This document shows, in pieces, positions 6,213 through 17,064 of a stretch of DNA of 17,064 nucleotides (position 1 is its first letter; the number at the start of each line of letters is the position of its first letter). The DNA is from an uncultured Bacillota bacterium (GTDB lineage: Bacteria > Bacillota > Dehalobacteriia > UBA4068). A program made the position numbers and the translations under genes. The notes beneath the pieces were generated by a model. It did no database searches. It saw nothing but the letters and a program-made list of their open reading frames with translations, and had not been told where the DNA came from. Location: positions 1 through 17,064 of the forward strand of contig CAKRYM010000015.1 of NCBI GenBank assembly GCA_934427095.1, in the 5' to 3' direction.

Positions 6213-6337
6213 TTCGCTGTTACTATGGGTAAATAGCACATGCTTTCCCCATGATTTTGGATATTTGTCTGTTGACAATATCGTTTAACAGCCCGTTTCT
6301 TGTTCTAAAGCAGACCATACAAGGAGTGAGGCCATTC
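6213..6337 (+). other. 5' leader of rpoB with two weak hairpins
   Basis: About 125 nt between the probable start site and rpoB. ATGGG/CCCAT with a single mismatch and a further AAA/TTT forms one hairpin (6225-6252). CTGTTGA/TTTAACAG forms a second of 7 bp including one G-U pair (6269-6291). No T-run and no open reading frame with its own ribosome binding site were seen. The ribosomal genes rplJ and rplL, which normally precede rpoB, are absent. Confidence 0.4.
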
Positions 6338-9973
<3,636 letters not shown>

Positions 9974-10019
9974 TTGTTACCTGCTCCATTGTGTGATATC
10001 GAAAGAGGAGTTGAGATAA

Positions 10020-13000
10020 TTGTTGGATGTCAGTAATTTTGACCGCATGAAAATAGGGCTGGCTTCCCCCGAAATGATTGAAGCTTGGTCCTATGGCGAA
10101 GTAAAGAAGCCTGAAACCATCAATTACCGCACGCTGAAACCTGAGCGCGACGGCCTGTTCTGCGAACGAATTTTTGGCCCCACCCGCGACTGGGAATGCC
10201 ACTGCGGTAAGTATAAGCGCGTCAGATACAAGGGCATCATTTGCGACCGCTGCGGCGTGGAAGTTACCCGCGCCAAGGTGCGCCGGGAAAGACTGGGCCA
10301 TATCAAATTGGCCACCCCTGTTTCTCATATCTGGTATTTTAAGGGTATTCCTTCCCGCATGGGGCTTTTGCTGGATATTAGCCCCAGAAACTTGGAGAAG
10401 GTACTTTATTTCGTTTCCTATATTGTCCTGGATCCGGGAGATACGGATTTGGTTCGTCATCAGCTGATGACGGAAAACGAATACCGGGAAGCCCGGGAAA
10501 CCTATGGTGACCGTTTCGAAGCCGGCATGGGCGCAGAAGCAGTGAAAAAGATGCTCATGGAGCTGGATTTGCCCAAGCTGCAAGAGGAATTACGCCAGGA
10601 ATTAAAAGAGGTCAGCGGCCAGCGTAAGGTTCGCGCCGTCCGCCGTTTGGAAGTGGTGGAAAGCTTCCTGGCTTCTGGCAATAAGCCGGAATGGATGGTT
10701 TTGGATGTGGTGCCGGTGATCCCGCCGGAATTGCGCCCCATGGTGCAGTTGGACGGCGGCCGTTTCGCCACCTCCGATTTGAATGACCTTTATCGCCGGG
10801 TAATTAACCGTAACAACCGCTTGAAACGTCTGCTGGATTTGGGCGCACCGGATATTATTGTCCGCAATGAAAAGCGTATGTTGCAGGAAGCGGTAGACGC
10901 CCTGATTGATAATGGTCGTCGTGGCCGTCCGGTGACCGGCCCTGGTAACCGGCCGTTGAAATCCCTGTCCGATATGCTCAAGGGTAAGCAGGGGCGCTTC
11001 CGTCAGAACCTGTTAGGTAAGCGCGTGGACTATTCCGGCCGTTCCGTTATTGTGGTCGGGCCGGAGCTGAAAATGCATCAGTGCGGCCTGCCCAAGGAAA
11101 TGGCGCTGGAATTGTTCAAGCCCTTTGTGATGAAACGCCTGGTCAGAGATGGCAAGGCCCATAATATCAAGAATGCTAAGCGTATGGTGGAACGAGTACG
11201 CCCCGAAGTTTGGGATGTGCTGGAGGACGTGATTAAGGACCATCCCGTCCTGCTGAACCGCGCTCCTACGCTGCACCGTTTGGGCATTCAGGCCTTTGAG
11301 CCTATTCTGGTGGAAGGCCGCGCCATTAAGATCCATCCCTTGGTCTGCACGGCTTACAATGCGGACTTCGACGGCGACCAGATGGCAGTCCATGTGCCTT
11401 TGTCCGTGGAAGCACAGGCAGAAGCCCGGGTGCTGATGCTCTCTTCCAATAACATTTTGAATCCTAAGGACGGCCGCCCTGTTGCGGTGCCTACCCAGGA
11501 TATGGTTTTGGGTTCCTATTATCTCACCATGGATAAACCCGGCGCCCCTGGGGAAGGGAAAGCCTTTGTGGATTATAATGAAGCTTTGCGCGCTTATGTG
11601 AACGGGGATATTGATATTCACGCCAGGATTGAGGTGCGCTGCCCGGATTGCTGGGATAGCCAGTGGGTGGATAAAAACACCGAAGTTCCCATGGAAGTGG
11701 ATGAACATGGTCGTCGGAAACGTCTGGTTACCACCATCGGCCGTTTGATTTTCAACTACGAAATCCCCATGCCTAAGGAAATGAGCTATTACAATACGGT
11801 CATTGACAAAAAGGTTTTGGGCTTGATCGCTGACCGTTGCTATCGCCGGATGGGCATTTCCGCGGCGGCGGTGTTGCTTGACGGTATTAAGGCTCTGGGT
11901 TATAAATACTCCACCCGGGCCGGTATTACTGTGGGTATTGAGGATATTAAAGTTCCGGCTGCCAAAAAGACCATTATGGCTGATGCAGAAGCCCGGGTCC
12001 TCCAGATCGACAACTTCTTCCAGCAAGGCTTAGCCAGCGAAAACGACCGCTATACGGAAACGGTGAAAACCTGGCAGAAAGCAACGGAAGATGTGACCCG
12101 GGAACTCATGAATAACCTGGATCCCTTTAACCCCATTTATATGATGGCCAACTCCGGTGCTCGTGGTAATGTCCAGCAGATTCGTCAGCTGGCCGGCGCC
12201 CGTGGCCTGATGGCCGATCCTTCCGGCCGCATCATCGACTTGCCCATTAAAGCGAACTTCCGTGAAGGCTTAACGGTGTTGGAATTCTTCATTTCCAGCC
12301 ATGGCGCCCGTAAGGGTTTGGCCGATACGGCTTTGCGTACGGCTGACTCTGGTTATCTGACCCGCCGCTTGGTGGATGTGGCCCAGGAAATCATCGTGCG
12401 CGAACAGGATTGCGGCGATACTCTGGGCATTTGGATTGAAGAAATCCCCAATATCGAATCCTTGAGTGAACGAATTGAAGGCCGTGTCCTTAACTGTGAT
12501 GTGGTTAATCAGGAAACCGGGGAAATCCTGGCAGAAAGAGGCGCGTTCATCACCGAAGATCTGGCTAAGACCATTTGCGATTATGTAAATACCTTGCCGG
12601 AATCTGAACGCCGGGTCAATATCCGTTCCGTCCTGACTTGCCGCAGCCGTCACGGCGTCTGCTGCAAATGCTATGGCCGCAACCTGGCCACTGGCGATAT
12701 GGTGGAAGTGGGCGAAGCTGTTGGTACCATCGCAGCGGAATCCATCGGCGAACCTGGTACCCAGTTGACCATGCGTACCTTCCATACCGGCGGCGTTGCT
12801 GGCGACGATATTACGCAAGGTTTGCCCCGCGTAGAGGAATTGTTCGAAGCCCGTAAGCCTAAGGGCCAGGGCATCATCGCCGAATATGACGGCCGCATCG
12901 CCGTAGGGGATAAGGCTGGTAAGCGTGAGATCAAGATTCTGGGCGTTGGGGAAGACGAAGGCCAGGTCTTGGCAGAATATTCCTGCTCCTATGGATCTAC

Positions 13001-13757
13001 GTTGAAGGTAACCAATGGCCAGTTGATAGAAGCTGGCGACGAAATCACGGAAGGTTCCGTGAATCCCCATGATTTGCTGGCGGTCAAAGGCATCCGCGGC
13101 GTACAAATGTATTTGCTTAGAGAAGTTGAACGGGTTTACCGCCTGCAAGGCGTTGACATCAACGATAAGCATATTGAAATCATGATCCGCCAGATGCTGA
13201 AAAAAGTCCGCATCGAAGACAGCGGGGACACTTCCTTGCTCTCCGGTTCTATGGTGGACGCCACGGAATTTGATTATGTCAATCAGCAGGCGATTGAACA
13301 GGGCTTAGCCCCAGCCACGGCAAAACCGGTGTTGCTGGGTATCACCAAAGCCTCCTTGGTGACGGATTCCTTCCTCTCTGCCGCTTCCTTCCAGGAAACC
13401 ACCAGAGTGCTGACGGACGCCGCCATTAAAGGCAAGGAAGATAACTTGCTGGGCTTGAAAGAAAACGTCATCATCGGTAAGTTGATTCCTGCGGGCACTG
13501 GCTTGAACCGCTATCGTGGTTTGCAGATCAAGTCGGATAATGAGGATTCGGAGCCTGTAGGTGCAGCGGCTTTGCAGGATCCACAGGATAGCTTCATGGA
13601 TCGGCTGGCGCAAGTCACCGCCATGCAGGACGATGCGGGAGAAGGCGACGACATGTTGCTGGATGATGATTTTGATGAAGCAATTTTCAATGAAGTATTA
13701 GATACCGAAACGATTCAGAACGAAGCTGGTAATTTTCAGAAAAACAATGCAGAATAA
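10020..13757 (+). CDS. rpoC: DNA-directed RNA polymerase subunit beta'
   Basis: Largest RNA polymerase subunit, 1,245 residues, with the Mg-binding active site. The N-terminal zinc site uses Cys60, Cys62, Cys75 and Cys78 (CHCGKYKR...CDRCG). The catalytic NADFDGD lies at 447-453 with Asp449, Asp451 and Asp453. The second zinc site uses Cys826, Cys874, Cys881 and Cys884. The trigger-loop region reads GTQLTMRTFHTGG. The start is TTG at 10020, 9 nt after GAGGAG (10005-10010); a second TTG follows at once, so the first residue is slightly uncertain. No long lineage-specific insert is visible. The C-terminus is again acidic (GDDMLLDDDFDEAIF). The stop is followed within three bases by the promoter of the rpsL operon. 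Confidence 0.99.
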   Translation: MLDVSNFDRMKIGLASPEMIEAWSYGEVKKPETINYRTLKPERDGLFCERIFGPTRDWECHCGKYKRVRYKGIICDRCGVEVTRAKVRRERLGHIKLATPVSHIWYFKGIPSRMGLLLDISPRNLEKVLYFVSYIVLDPGDTDLVRHQLMTENEYREARETYGDRFEAGMGAEAVKKMLMELDLPKLQEELRQELKEVSGQRKVRAVRRLEVVESFLASGNKPEWMVLDVVPVIPPELRPMVQLDGGRFATSDLNDLYRRVINRNNRLKRLLDLGAPDIIVRNEKRMLQEAVDALIDNGRRGRPVTGPGNRPLKSLSDMLKGKQGRFRQNLLGKRVDYSGRSVIVVGPELKMHQCGLPKEMALELFKPFVMKRLVRDGKAHNIKNAKRMVERVRPEVWDVLEDVIKDHPVLLNRAPTLHRLGIQAFEPILVEGRAIKIHPLVCTAYNADFDGDQMAVHVPLSVEAQAEARVLMLSSNNILNPKDGRPVAVPTQDMVLGSYYLTMDKPGAPGEGKAFVDYNEALRAYVNGDIDIHARIEVRCPDCWDSQWVDKNTEVPMEVDEHGRRKRLVTTIGRLIFNYEIPMPKEMSYYNTVIDKKVLGLIADRCYRRMGISAAAVLLDGIKALGYKYSTRAGITVGIEDIKVPAAKKTIMADAEARVLQIDNFFQQGLASENDRYTETVKTWQKATEDVTRELMNNLDPFNPIYMMANSGARGNVQQIRQLAGARGLMADPSGRIIDLPIKANFREGLTVLEFFISSHGARKGLADTALRTADSGYLTRRLVDVAQEIIVREQDCGDTLGIWIEEIPNIESLSERIEGRVLNCDVVNQETGEILAERGAFITEDLAKTICDYVNTLPESERRVNIRSVLTCRSRHGVCCKCYGRNLATGDMVEVGEAVGTIAAESIGEPGTQLTMRTFHTGGVAGDDITQGLPRVEELFEARKPKGQGIIAEYDGRIAVGDKAGKREIKILGVGEDEGQVLAEYSCSYGSTLKVTNGQLIEAGDEITEGSVNPHDLLAVKGIRGVQMYLLREVERVYRLQGVDINDKHIEIMIRQMLKKVRIEDSGDTSLLSGSMVDATEFDYVNQQAIEQGLAPATAKPVLLGITKASLVTDSFLSAASFQETTRVLTDAAIKGKEDNLLGLKENVIIGKLIPAGTGLNRYRGLQIKSDNEDSEPVGAAALQDPQDSFMDRLAQVTAMQDDAGEGDDMLLDDDFDEAIFNEVLDTETIQNEAGNFQKNNAE

Positions 13758-13759
13758 TC

Positions 13760-13788
13760 TTGACATTTTTGCAAATTACTGATAGAAT
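13760..13788 (+). promoter_or_regulatory. Promoter of the rpsL-rpsG-fusA-tuf operon at the rpoC stop
   Basis: Perfect -35 TTGACA (13760-13765), 17-nt spacer, -10 TAGAAT (13783-13788, 5 of 6). Start expected near 13795, giving a leader of about 185 nt. A possible second start uses an extended -10, TGATACAAT (13813-13821), with no good -35. No terminator separates rpoC from this promoter. Confidence 0.8.
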
Positions 13789-13848
13789 ATTAAAGCGCGT
13801 TCTTTCGGATTTTGATACAATATGTTCATTTAACAGGACAGTTGCGAT

Positions 13849-13872
13849 CAGGAAGTCAGCAATGGCTTCCTG
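13849..13872 (+). promoter_or_regulatory. Hairpin in the rpsL leader
   Basis: CAGGAAGTC/GGCTTCCTG forms a 9-bp stem (one G-U) with the 6-nt loop AGCAAT, followed by the pyrimidine-rich TCTCTTTCCC. It could be a weak terminator for rpoBC transcripts, an attenuator, or a ribosomal-protein binding site. The following T-run is poor, so full termination is unlikely. Confidence 0.45.
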
Positions 13873-13979
13873 TCTCTTTCCCGTGTGTTTAAGAAAATTG
13901 CGCGATTGTTCATTTGATATTTTATTTTTCATTCTTAGATAGACCAGAAAAACACACAAGGATAAGGAGGTGTAAAGTT

Positions 13980-14366
13980 TTGTCCACTATTAACCAGCTG
14001 GTACGGAGTCAGCGGGAAGTCACTGTGAAAAAGTCCAACGCCCCGGCATTAAAAGAATGCCCCCAGAAGAGAGGCGTTTGCACCAGAGTTTATACTACCA
14101 CCCCGAAAAAGCCGAATTCCGCTTTGCGTAAGGTCGCTCGTGTTCGTTTGACCCATGGCGTGGAAGTGACTGCATATATCCCTGGCATCGGTCATAATCT
14201 GCAAGAGCACTCCGTGACTTTGGTTCGCGGCGGCCGTGTTAAGGACCTGCCCGGTGTTCGTTACCACATCATTCGTGGTGCACTGGATACTGCCGGTGTT
14301 GCCGGTCGTAACCAGGCTAGAAGTAAGTACGGCGCTAAGAAGCCTAAGACGAAAGCCAAGAAATAA
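13980..14366 (+). CDS. rpsL: 30S ribosomal protein S12
   Basis: Decoding-centre ribosomal protein, 128 residues. The TTG at 13980 is chosen because AAGGAGG (13964-13970) lies 9 nt upstream and the product then starts (M)STINQLVRSQRE as in the family; the open frame further upstream has no family match. The decoding loop TTTPKKPNSALRK is present with both lysines (43-44), and GGRVKDLPGVRYH is intact. None of the common streptomycin-resistance substitutions is seen. First gene of the str operon, driven from 13760-13788. Confidence 0.98.
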   Translation: MSTINQLVRSQREVTVKKSNAPALKECPQKRGVCTRVYTTTPKKPNSALRKVARVRLTHGVEVTAYIPGIGHNLQEHSVTLVRGGRVKDLPGVRYHIIRGALDTAGVAGRNQARSKYGAKKPKTKAKK

Positions 14367-14395
14367 TCGCACCAAAGCATCAAAGGAGGATCACC

Positions 14396-14866
14396 ATGCC
14401 CAGACGTGGCAATGTCAACAGAATCGAAATTCTGCCTGATCCGGTATATAACAGCGTTGTTTTGACCAAGTTCATCAACCAGATTATGCTGGATGGTAAA
14501 AAAGGCACTGCGGAAGGCATCGTTTACGGCGCCTTCGATATCATTAAAGCAAAAACCGGGAATGACCCCATGGACGTGTTCAACACGGCAATGAAGAATG
14601 TCATGCCGGTTTTGGAAGTCAAAGCTCGTCGTGTAGGCGGCGCTAACTACCAGGTTCCCGTGGAAGTTCGTGCTGACCGTAGACAGGCTCTGGCTATTCG
14701 CTGGCTGGTTATGTTTGCCCGCAAACGCGGCGGCAAATCTATGGAAGAAAAGTTAGCTGGCGAATTGATGGATGCTGCCAATAATACCGGCGCTTCCATT
14801 AAGAAGAGAGAAGACACGCATAAAATGGCGGAAGCCAATAAGGCTTTTGCTCATTATCGCTGGTAA
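14396..14866 (+). CDS. rpsG: 30S ribosomal protein S7
   Basis: S7 nucleates assembly of the 30S head and contacts the E site. At 156 residues it has the standard length. PRRGNVNRIEILPDPVYNS at the start, VKARRVGGANYQVPVEVR (about 76-93) and the C-terminal EANKAFAHYRW are typical. AAAGGAGG stands 6 nt before the ATG. It lies 29 nt after rpsL and 15 nt before fusA, in the conserved str order. In E. coli S7 represses this operon; no comparable site is evident here. Confidence 0.98.
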   Translation: MPRRGNVNRIEILPDPVYNSVVLTKFINQIMLDGKKGTAEGIVYGAFDIIKAKTGNDPMDVFNTAMKNVMPVLEVKARRVGGANYQVPVEVRADRRQALAIRWLVMFARKRGGKSMEEKLAGELMDAANNTGASIKKREDTHKMAEANKAFAHYRW

Positions 14867-14881
14867 GCGTTTGGAGGAGCC

Positions 14882-16960
14882 ATGCCCAGAAAATATTCGC
14901 TTGAAAAGACGCGGAATATTGGCATCATGGCGCACATCGACGCAGGTAAGACCACTACAACCGAGCGTATCCTCTTTTATACCGGCCGTGTGCACAAGGT
15001 CGGTGAGGTGCACGATGGTAACGCCACCATGGACTTCATGGTGCAGGAGCAGGAACGCGGGATCACCATTGCTTCCGCTGCTACTACCTGTTTCTGGCGT
15101 GACCATCGCATCAATATTATCGACACGCCCGGCCACGTTGACTTCACTATGGAAGTTGAACGTTCCTTGCGCGTCCTAGATGGCGCGGTAGCGGTTTTCT
15201 GCTCCGTCGGTGGCGTTGAACCTCAGTCCGAAACCGTTTGGCGTCAGGCTGACCATTACGGGGTTCCCCGTGTGGCCTATGTCAACAAAATGGACCGGAT
15301 GGGTGCCAATTTTGATAACGCAATTAATATGATGCGGGAACGCCTGCATGCACATCCTGTTGCCATTCAGCTGCCCATTGGCGCTGAGGATAATTTCATC
15401 GGCCTGATCGACTTGCTGGAGATGAAGGCCAATATCTACCGGGATGCAGATGGTAAATCTTTTGAGGTCTGCGATATCCCTGAGGAATATCAGGACGCTG
15501 CGGAAATCGCCCGTATGGAACTGCTTGAGGCCGTTGCCGAATTCGACGATGAAGTGATGGAAAAATACCTCAACGAAGAGGAAATTACCATCCCTGAGAT
15601 CAAGAGAGCCATTCGTTCCGGTACCTTGGCTTGCAAGATTAACCCCGTATTGTGCGGTTCTTCTTTCAAGAATAAAGGGGTTCAGCAATTGTTGGACGCC
15701 ATCGTGGATTACTTGCCTTCTCCTGTGGATGTGCCTGCAATTGAGGGCGTAAATGAAGATGGCGAAGCGGAAAAACGCGAATCTTCCGATAACGCGCCTT
15801 TCGCTGCACTGGCCTTCAAGATTGTGGCTGATCCTTATGTCGGCCGCTTGACCTTCTTCCGCGTTTATTCCGGTACCCTGAAAAGCGGTTCCTATGTGTA
15901 TAACGCAAACAAGAAGAAAAAGGAACGCGCCAGCCGCTTGCTGCAAATGCACGCTAACCACCGCGAAGAAGTCGATACGGCCTACGCCGGCGACATCTTG
16001 ACTGTGGTAGGTCTGAAATACACCATGACCGGCGACACCCTTTGCAGTGAGGATGCTCAGATCATTCTGGAATCCATTGATGTGCCGGAACCCGTGATTG
16101 ATGTGGCTATTGAACCGAAAACCACATCTGACCAGGAGAAAATGGCCATCGCTTTGCAGAAGCTGGCGGAAGAAGACCCCACTTTCCGGGTACGCAATGA
16201 CCATGAAACCGGGCAGACCATTATCGCCGGTATGGGCGAGTTGCATTTGGAAATCATCATTGACCGTTTGATGCGGGAATTCCGCGTTGACGCTAATGTG
16301 GGTAAACCCCAGGTTTCTTACAAGGAAACCATTACCAAGCCCTGCAAAGGCGAAGGCAAGTATGTTCGCCAGAGTGGCGGTCACGGCCAGTACGGCCACT
16401 GCGTTGTGGAATTTGAACCTTTGGAAGCTGGCTCCGGCTTTGCTTTCGAAGACAAAACCGTGGGCGGCGTGATTCCGAAGGAATTCATTGGCGCCATTGA
16501 AAACGGCATTAAAGAAGCAATGGAAAACGGTATTTTGGCTGGTTACAACTGCGTGGATATTAAAGCCACGCTTGTAGACGGTAGCTACCACGAAGTGGAT
16601 AGCTCGGAAATGGCCTTTAAGATTGCCGGTTCTATGGCTTTCCGGGATGCTTGCGCTAAGGGTTCTCCTGTTGTGATGGAACCCATCTTCAAGGTAGAAG
16701 TCCTGACCCCAGACGATTATCTGGGCGATGTGATCGGCGACTTGAACTCCCGCCGCGGTTATATCGAAGGTGTGGAACTGCGCCATGGTTTGCAAGCTGT
16801 GAAAGGCTTCGCTCCCTTGAAGCAAATGTTTGGGTACGCCACTGACTTGCGTTCGAAAACACAGGGCCGCGGCACCTATACGATGCAGTTCGATCATTAT
16901 GAAACCTTGCCCAATAGCCTCACCGAAGAGCTGCGGCGCAGCAGAGGCTTCATTAAGTAA
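14882..16960 (+). CDS. fusA: Elongation factor G
   Basis: Translocation GTPase, 692 residues, full length. The GTP-binding motifs are AHIDAGKTT (17-25), RGITIASAATT (59-69), DTPGHVDF (81-88) and NKMD (135-138). Domain II begins near PFAALAFKIVADPYVGRLTF. Domain IV contains SGGHGQYGHCVVEFEP, and domain V ends with a LTEELRRSRGFIK tail. The classical EF-G loop GHGQYGH supports the translocase rather than RF3 or a tetracycline-resistance protein. GGAGG stands just upstream of the ATG. It is 15 nt after rpsG and 42 nt before tuf. Confidence 0.99.
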   Translation: MPRKYSLEKTRNIGIMAHIDAGKTTTTERILFYTGRVHKVGEVHDGNATMDFMVQEQERGITIASAATTCFWRDHRINIIDTPGHVDFTMEVERSLRVLDGAVAVFCSVGGVEPQSETVWRQADHYGVPRVAYVNKMDRMGANFDNAINMMRERLHAHPVAIQLPIGAEDNFIGLIDLLEMKANIYRDADGKSFEVCDIPEEYQDAAEIARMELLEAVAEFDDEVMEKYLNEEEITIPEIKRAIRSGTLACKINPVLCGSSFKNKGVQQLLDAIVDYLPSPVDVPAIEGVNEDGEAEKRESSDNAPFAALAFKIVADPYVGRLTFFRVYSGTLKSGSYVYNANKKKKERASRLLQMHANHREEVDTAYAGDILTVVGLKYTMTGDTLCSEDAQIILESIDVPEPVIDVAIEPKTTSDQEKMAIALQKLAEEDPTFRVRNDHETGQTIIAGMGELHLEIIIDRLMREFRVDANVGKPQVSYKETITKPCKGEGKYVRQSGGHGQYGHCVVEFEPLEAGSGFAFEDKTVGGVIPKEFIGAIENGIKEAMENGILAGYNCVDIKATLVDGSYHEVDSSEMAFKIAGSMAFRDACAKGSPVVMEPIFKVEVLTPDDYLGDVIGDLNSRRGYIEGVELRHGLQAVKGFAPLKQMFGYATDLRSKTQGRGTYTMQFDHYETLPNSLTEELRRSRGFIK

Positions 16961-17002
16961 ACATCACTCGATTCTTTCATAAATGACGGAGGAAAGACGC
17001 AA

Positions 17003-17064
17003 ATGGCAAAGCAAAAATTTGAACGTACGAAACCGCATGTAAACGTAGGTACGATCGGCCACGT
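17003..17064 (+). CDS. tuf: Elongation factor Tu (first 20 codons, runs off window)
   Basis: ATG at 17003 after GGAGGAAAG. The visible residues [20 protein letters not shown] are the invariant EF-Tu start leading into the GTPase P-loop GHVDHGKTT, cut by the window edge. Its place after fusA is the usual str operon order. Delivers aminoacyl-tRNA to the ribosome. Confidence 0.97.

Noticed and set aside
6272..6277. TTGACA near rpoB as its -35 box
   Set aside because: No acceptable -10 element lies 15-19 nt downstream.
15176..16897. Very long minus-strand open frame (573 codons) opposite fusA
   Set aside because: It is a mirror of the fusA codon pattern, has no ribosome binding site or recognisable domain, and fusA is intact on the other strand.

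Overview
The window is a core-genome segment from what looks like a Firmicutes (Bacillota) bacterium of moderate GC. The reasons are a YlxM-type Ffh partner, consensus sigma-A-like promoters, strong AGGAGG-type ribosome binding sites, frequent TTG starts, and an RpoB of about 1,210 residues without the large proteobacterial insertions. Negativicutes or a Clostridia-like group would fit, but I cannot fix the family from sequence alone. I saw no mobile elements, CRISPR arrays, tRNAs or rRNAs.

Layout. Positions 1-6012 lie on the minus strand and are read right to left. Reading starts from a perfect TTGACA-N17-TATAAT promoter (6044-6072) and runs ylxM, ffh, rpsP, khpA, rimM, trmD: the signal recognition particle plus ribosome and tRNA maturation. 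No rplS follows trmD here. A separate minus-strand promoter (1829-1857) then drives an approximately 300-nt structured leader, followed by potA and potB (polyamine ABC import; potB runs off the left edge). From 6180 onward everything is on the plus strand: rpoB and rpoC, then a second promoter overlapping the end of rpoC, then rpsL, rpsG, fusA and the first 20 codons of tuf.

Points that stand out. (1) The potA leader is GC-rich, holds at least five clean hairpins, and contains a 10-bp helix that would bury the potA Shine-Dalgarno. That helix is mutually exclusive with a local hairpin that would free it. This is a riboswitch-like design that I cannot assign to a known class, and it is the best candidate here for an undescribed regulatory element. 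(2) Two genes of the SRP/ribosome operon are broken by internal deletions. ffh has lost the core of its GTPase P-loop (about 22 nt) and rimM has lost about 25-30 codons in the middle. Ffh is normally essential, so assembly or sequencing error must be excluded first. (3) trmD is fused to a second SPOUT-type methyltransferase domain of the Tm1570 family. (4) rpoBC is detached from the usual rplKAJL genes and sits divergently beside the ylxM operon.

The two gene-free stretches over 300 bases are 1529-1931 (structured leader, promoter, and an imperfect inverted repeat after trmD) and 6013-6337 (divergent promoters plus a short hairpin-bearing rpoB leader).
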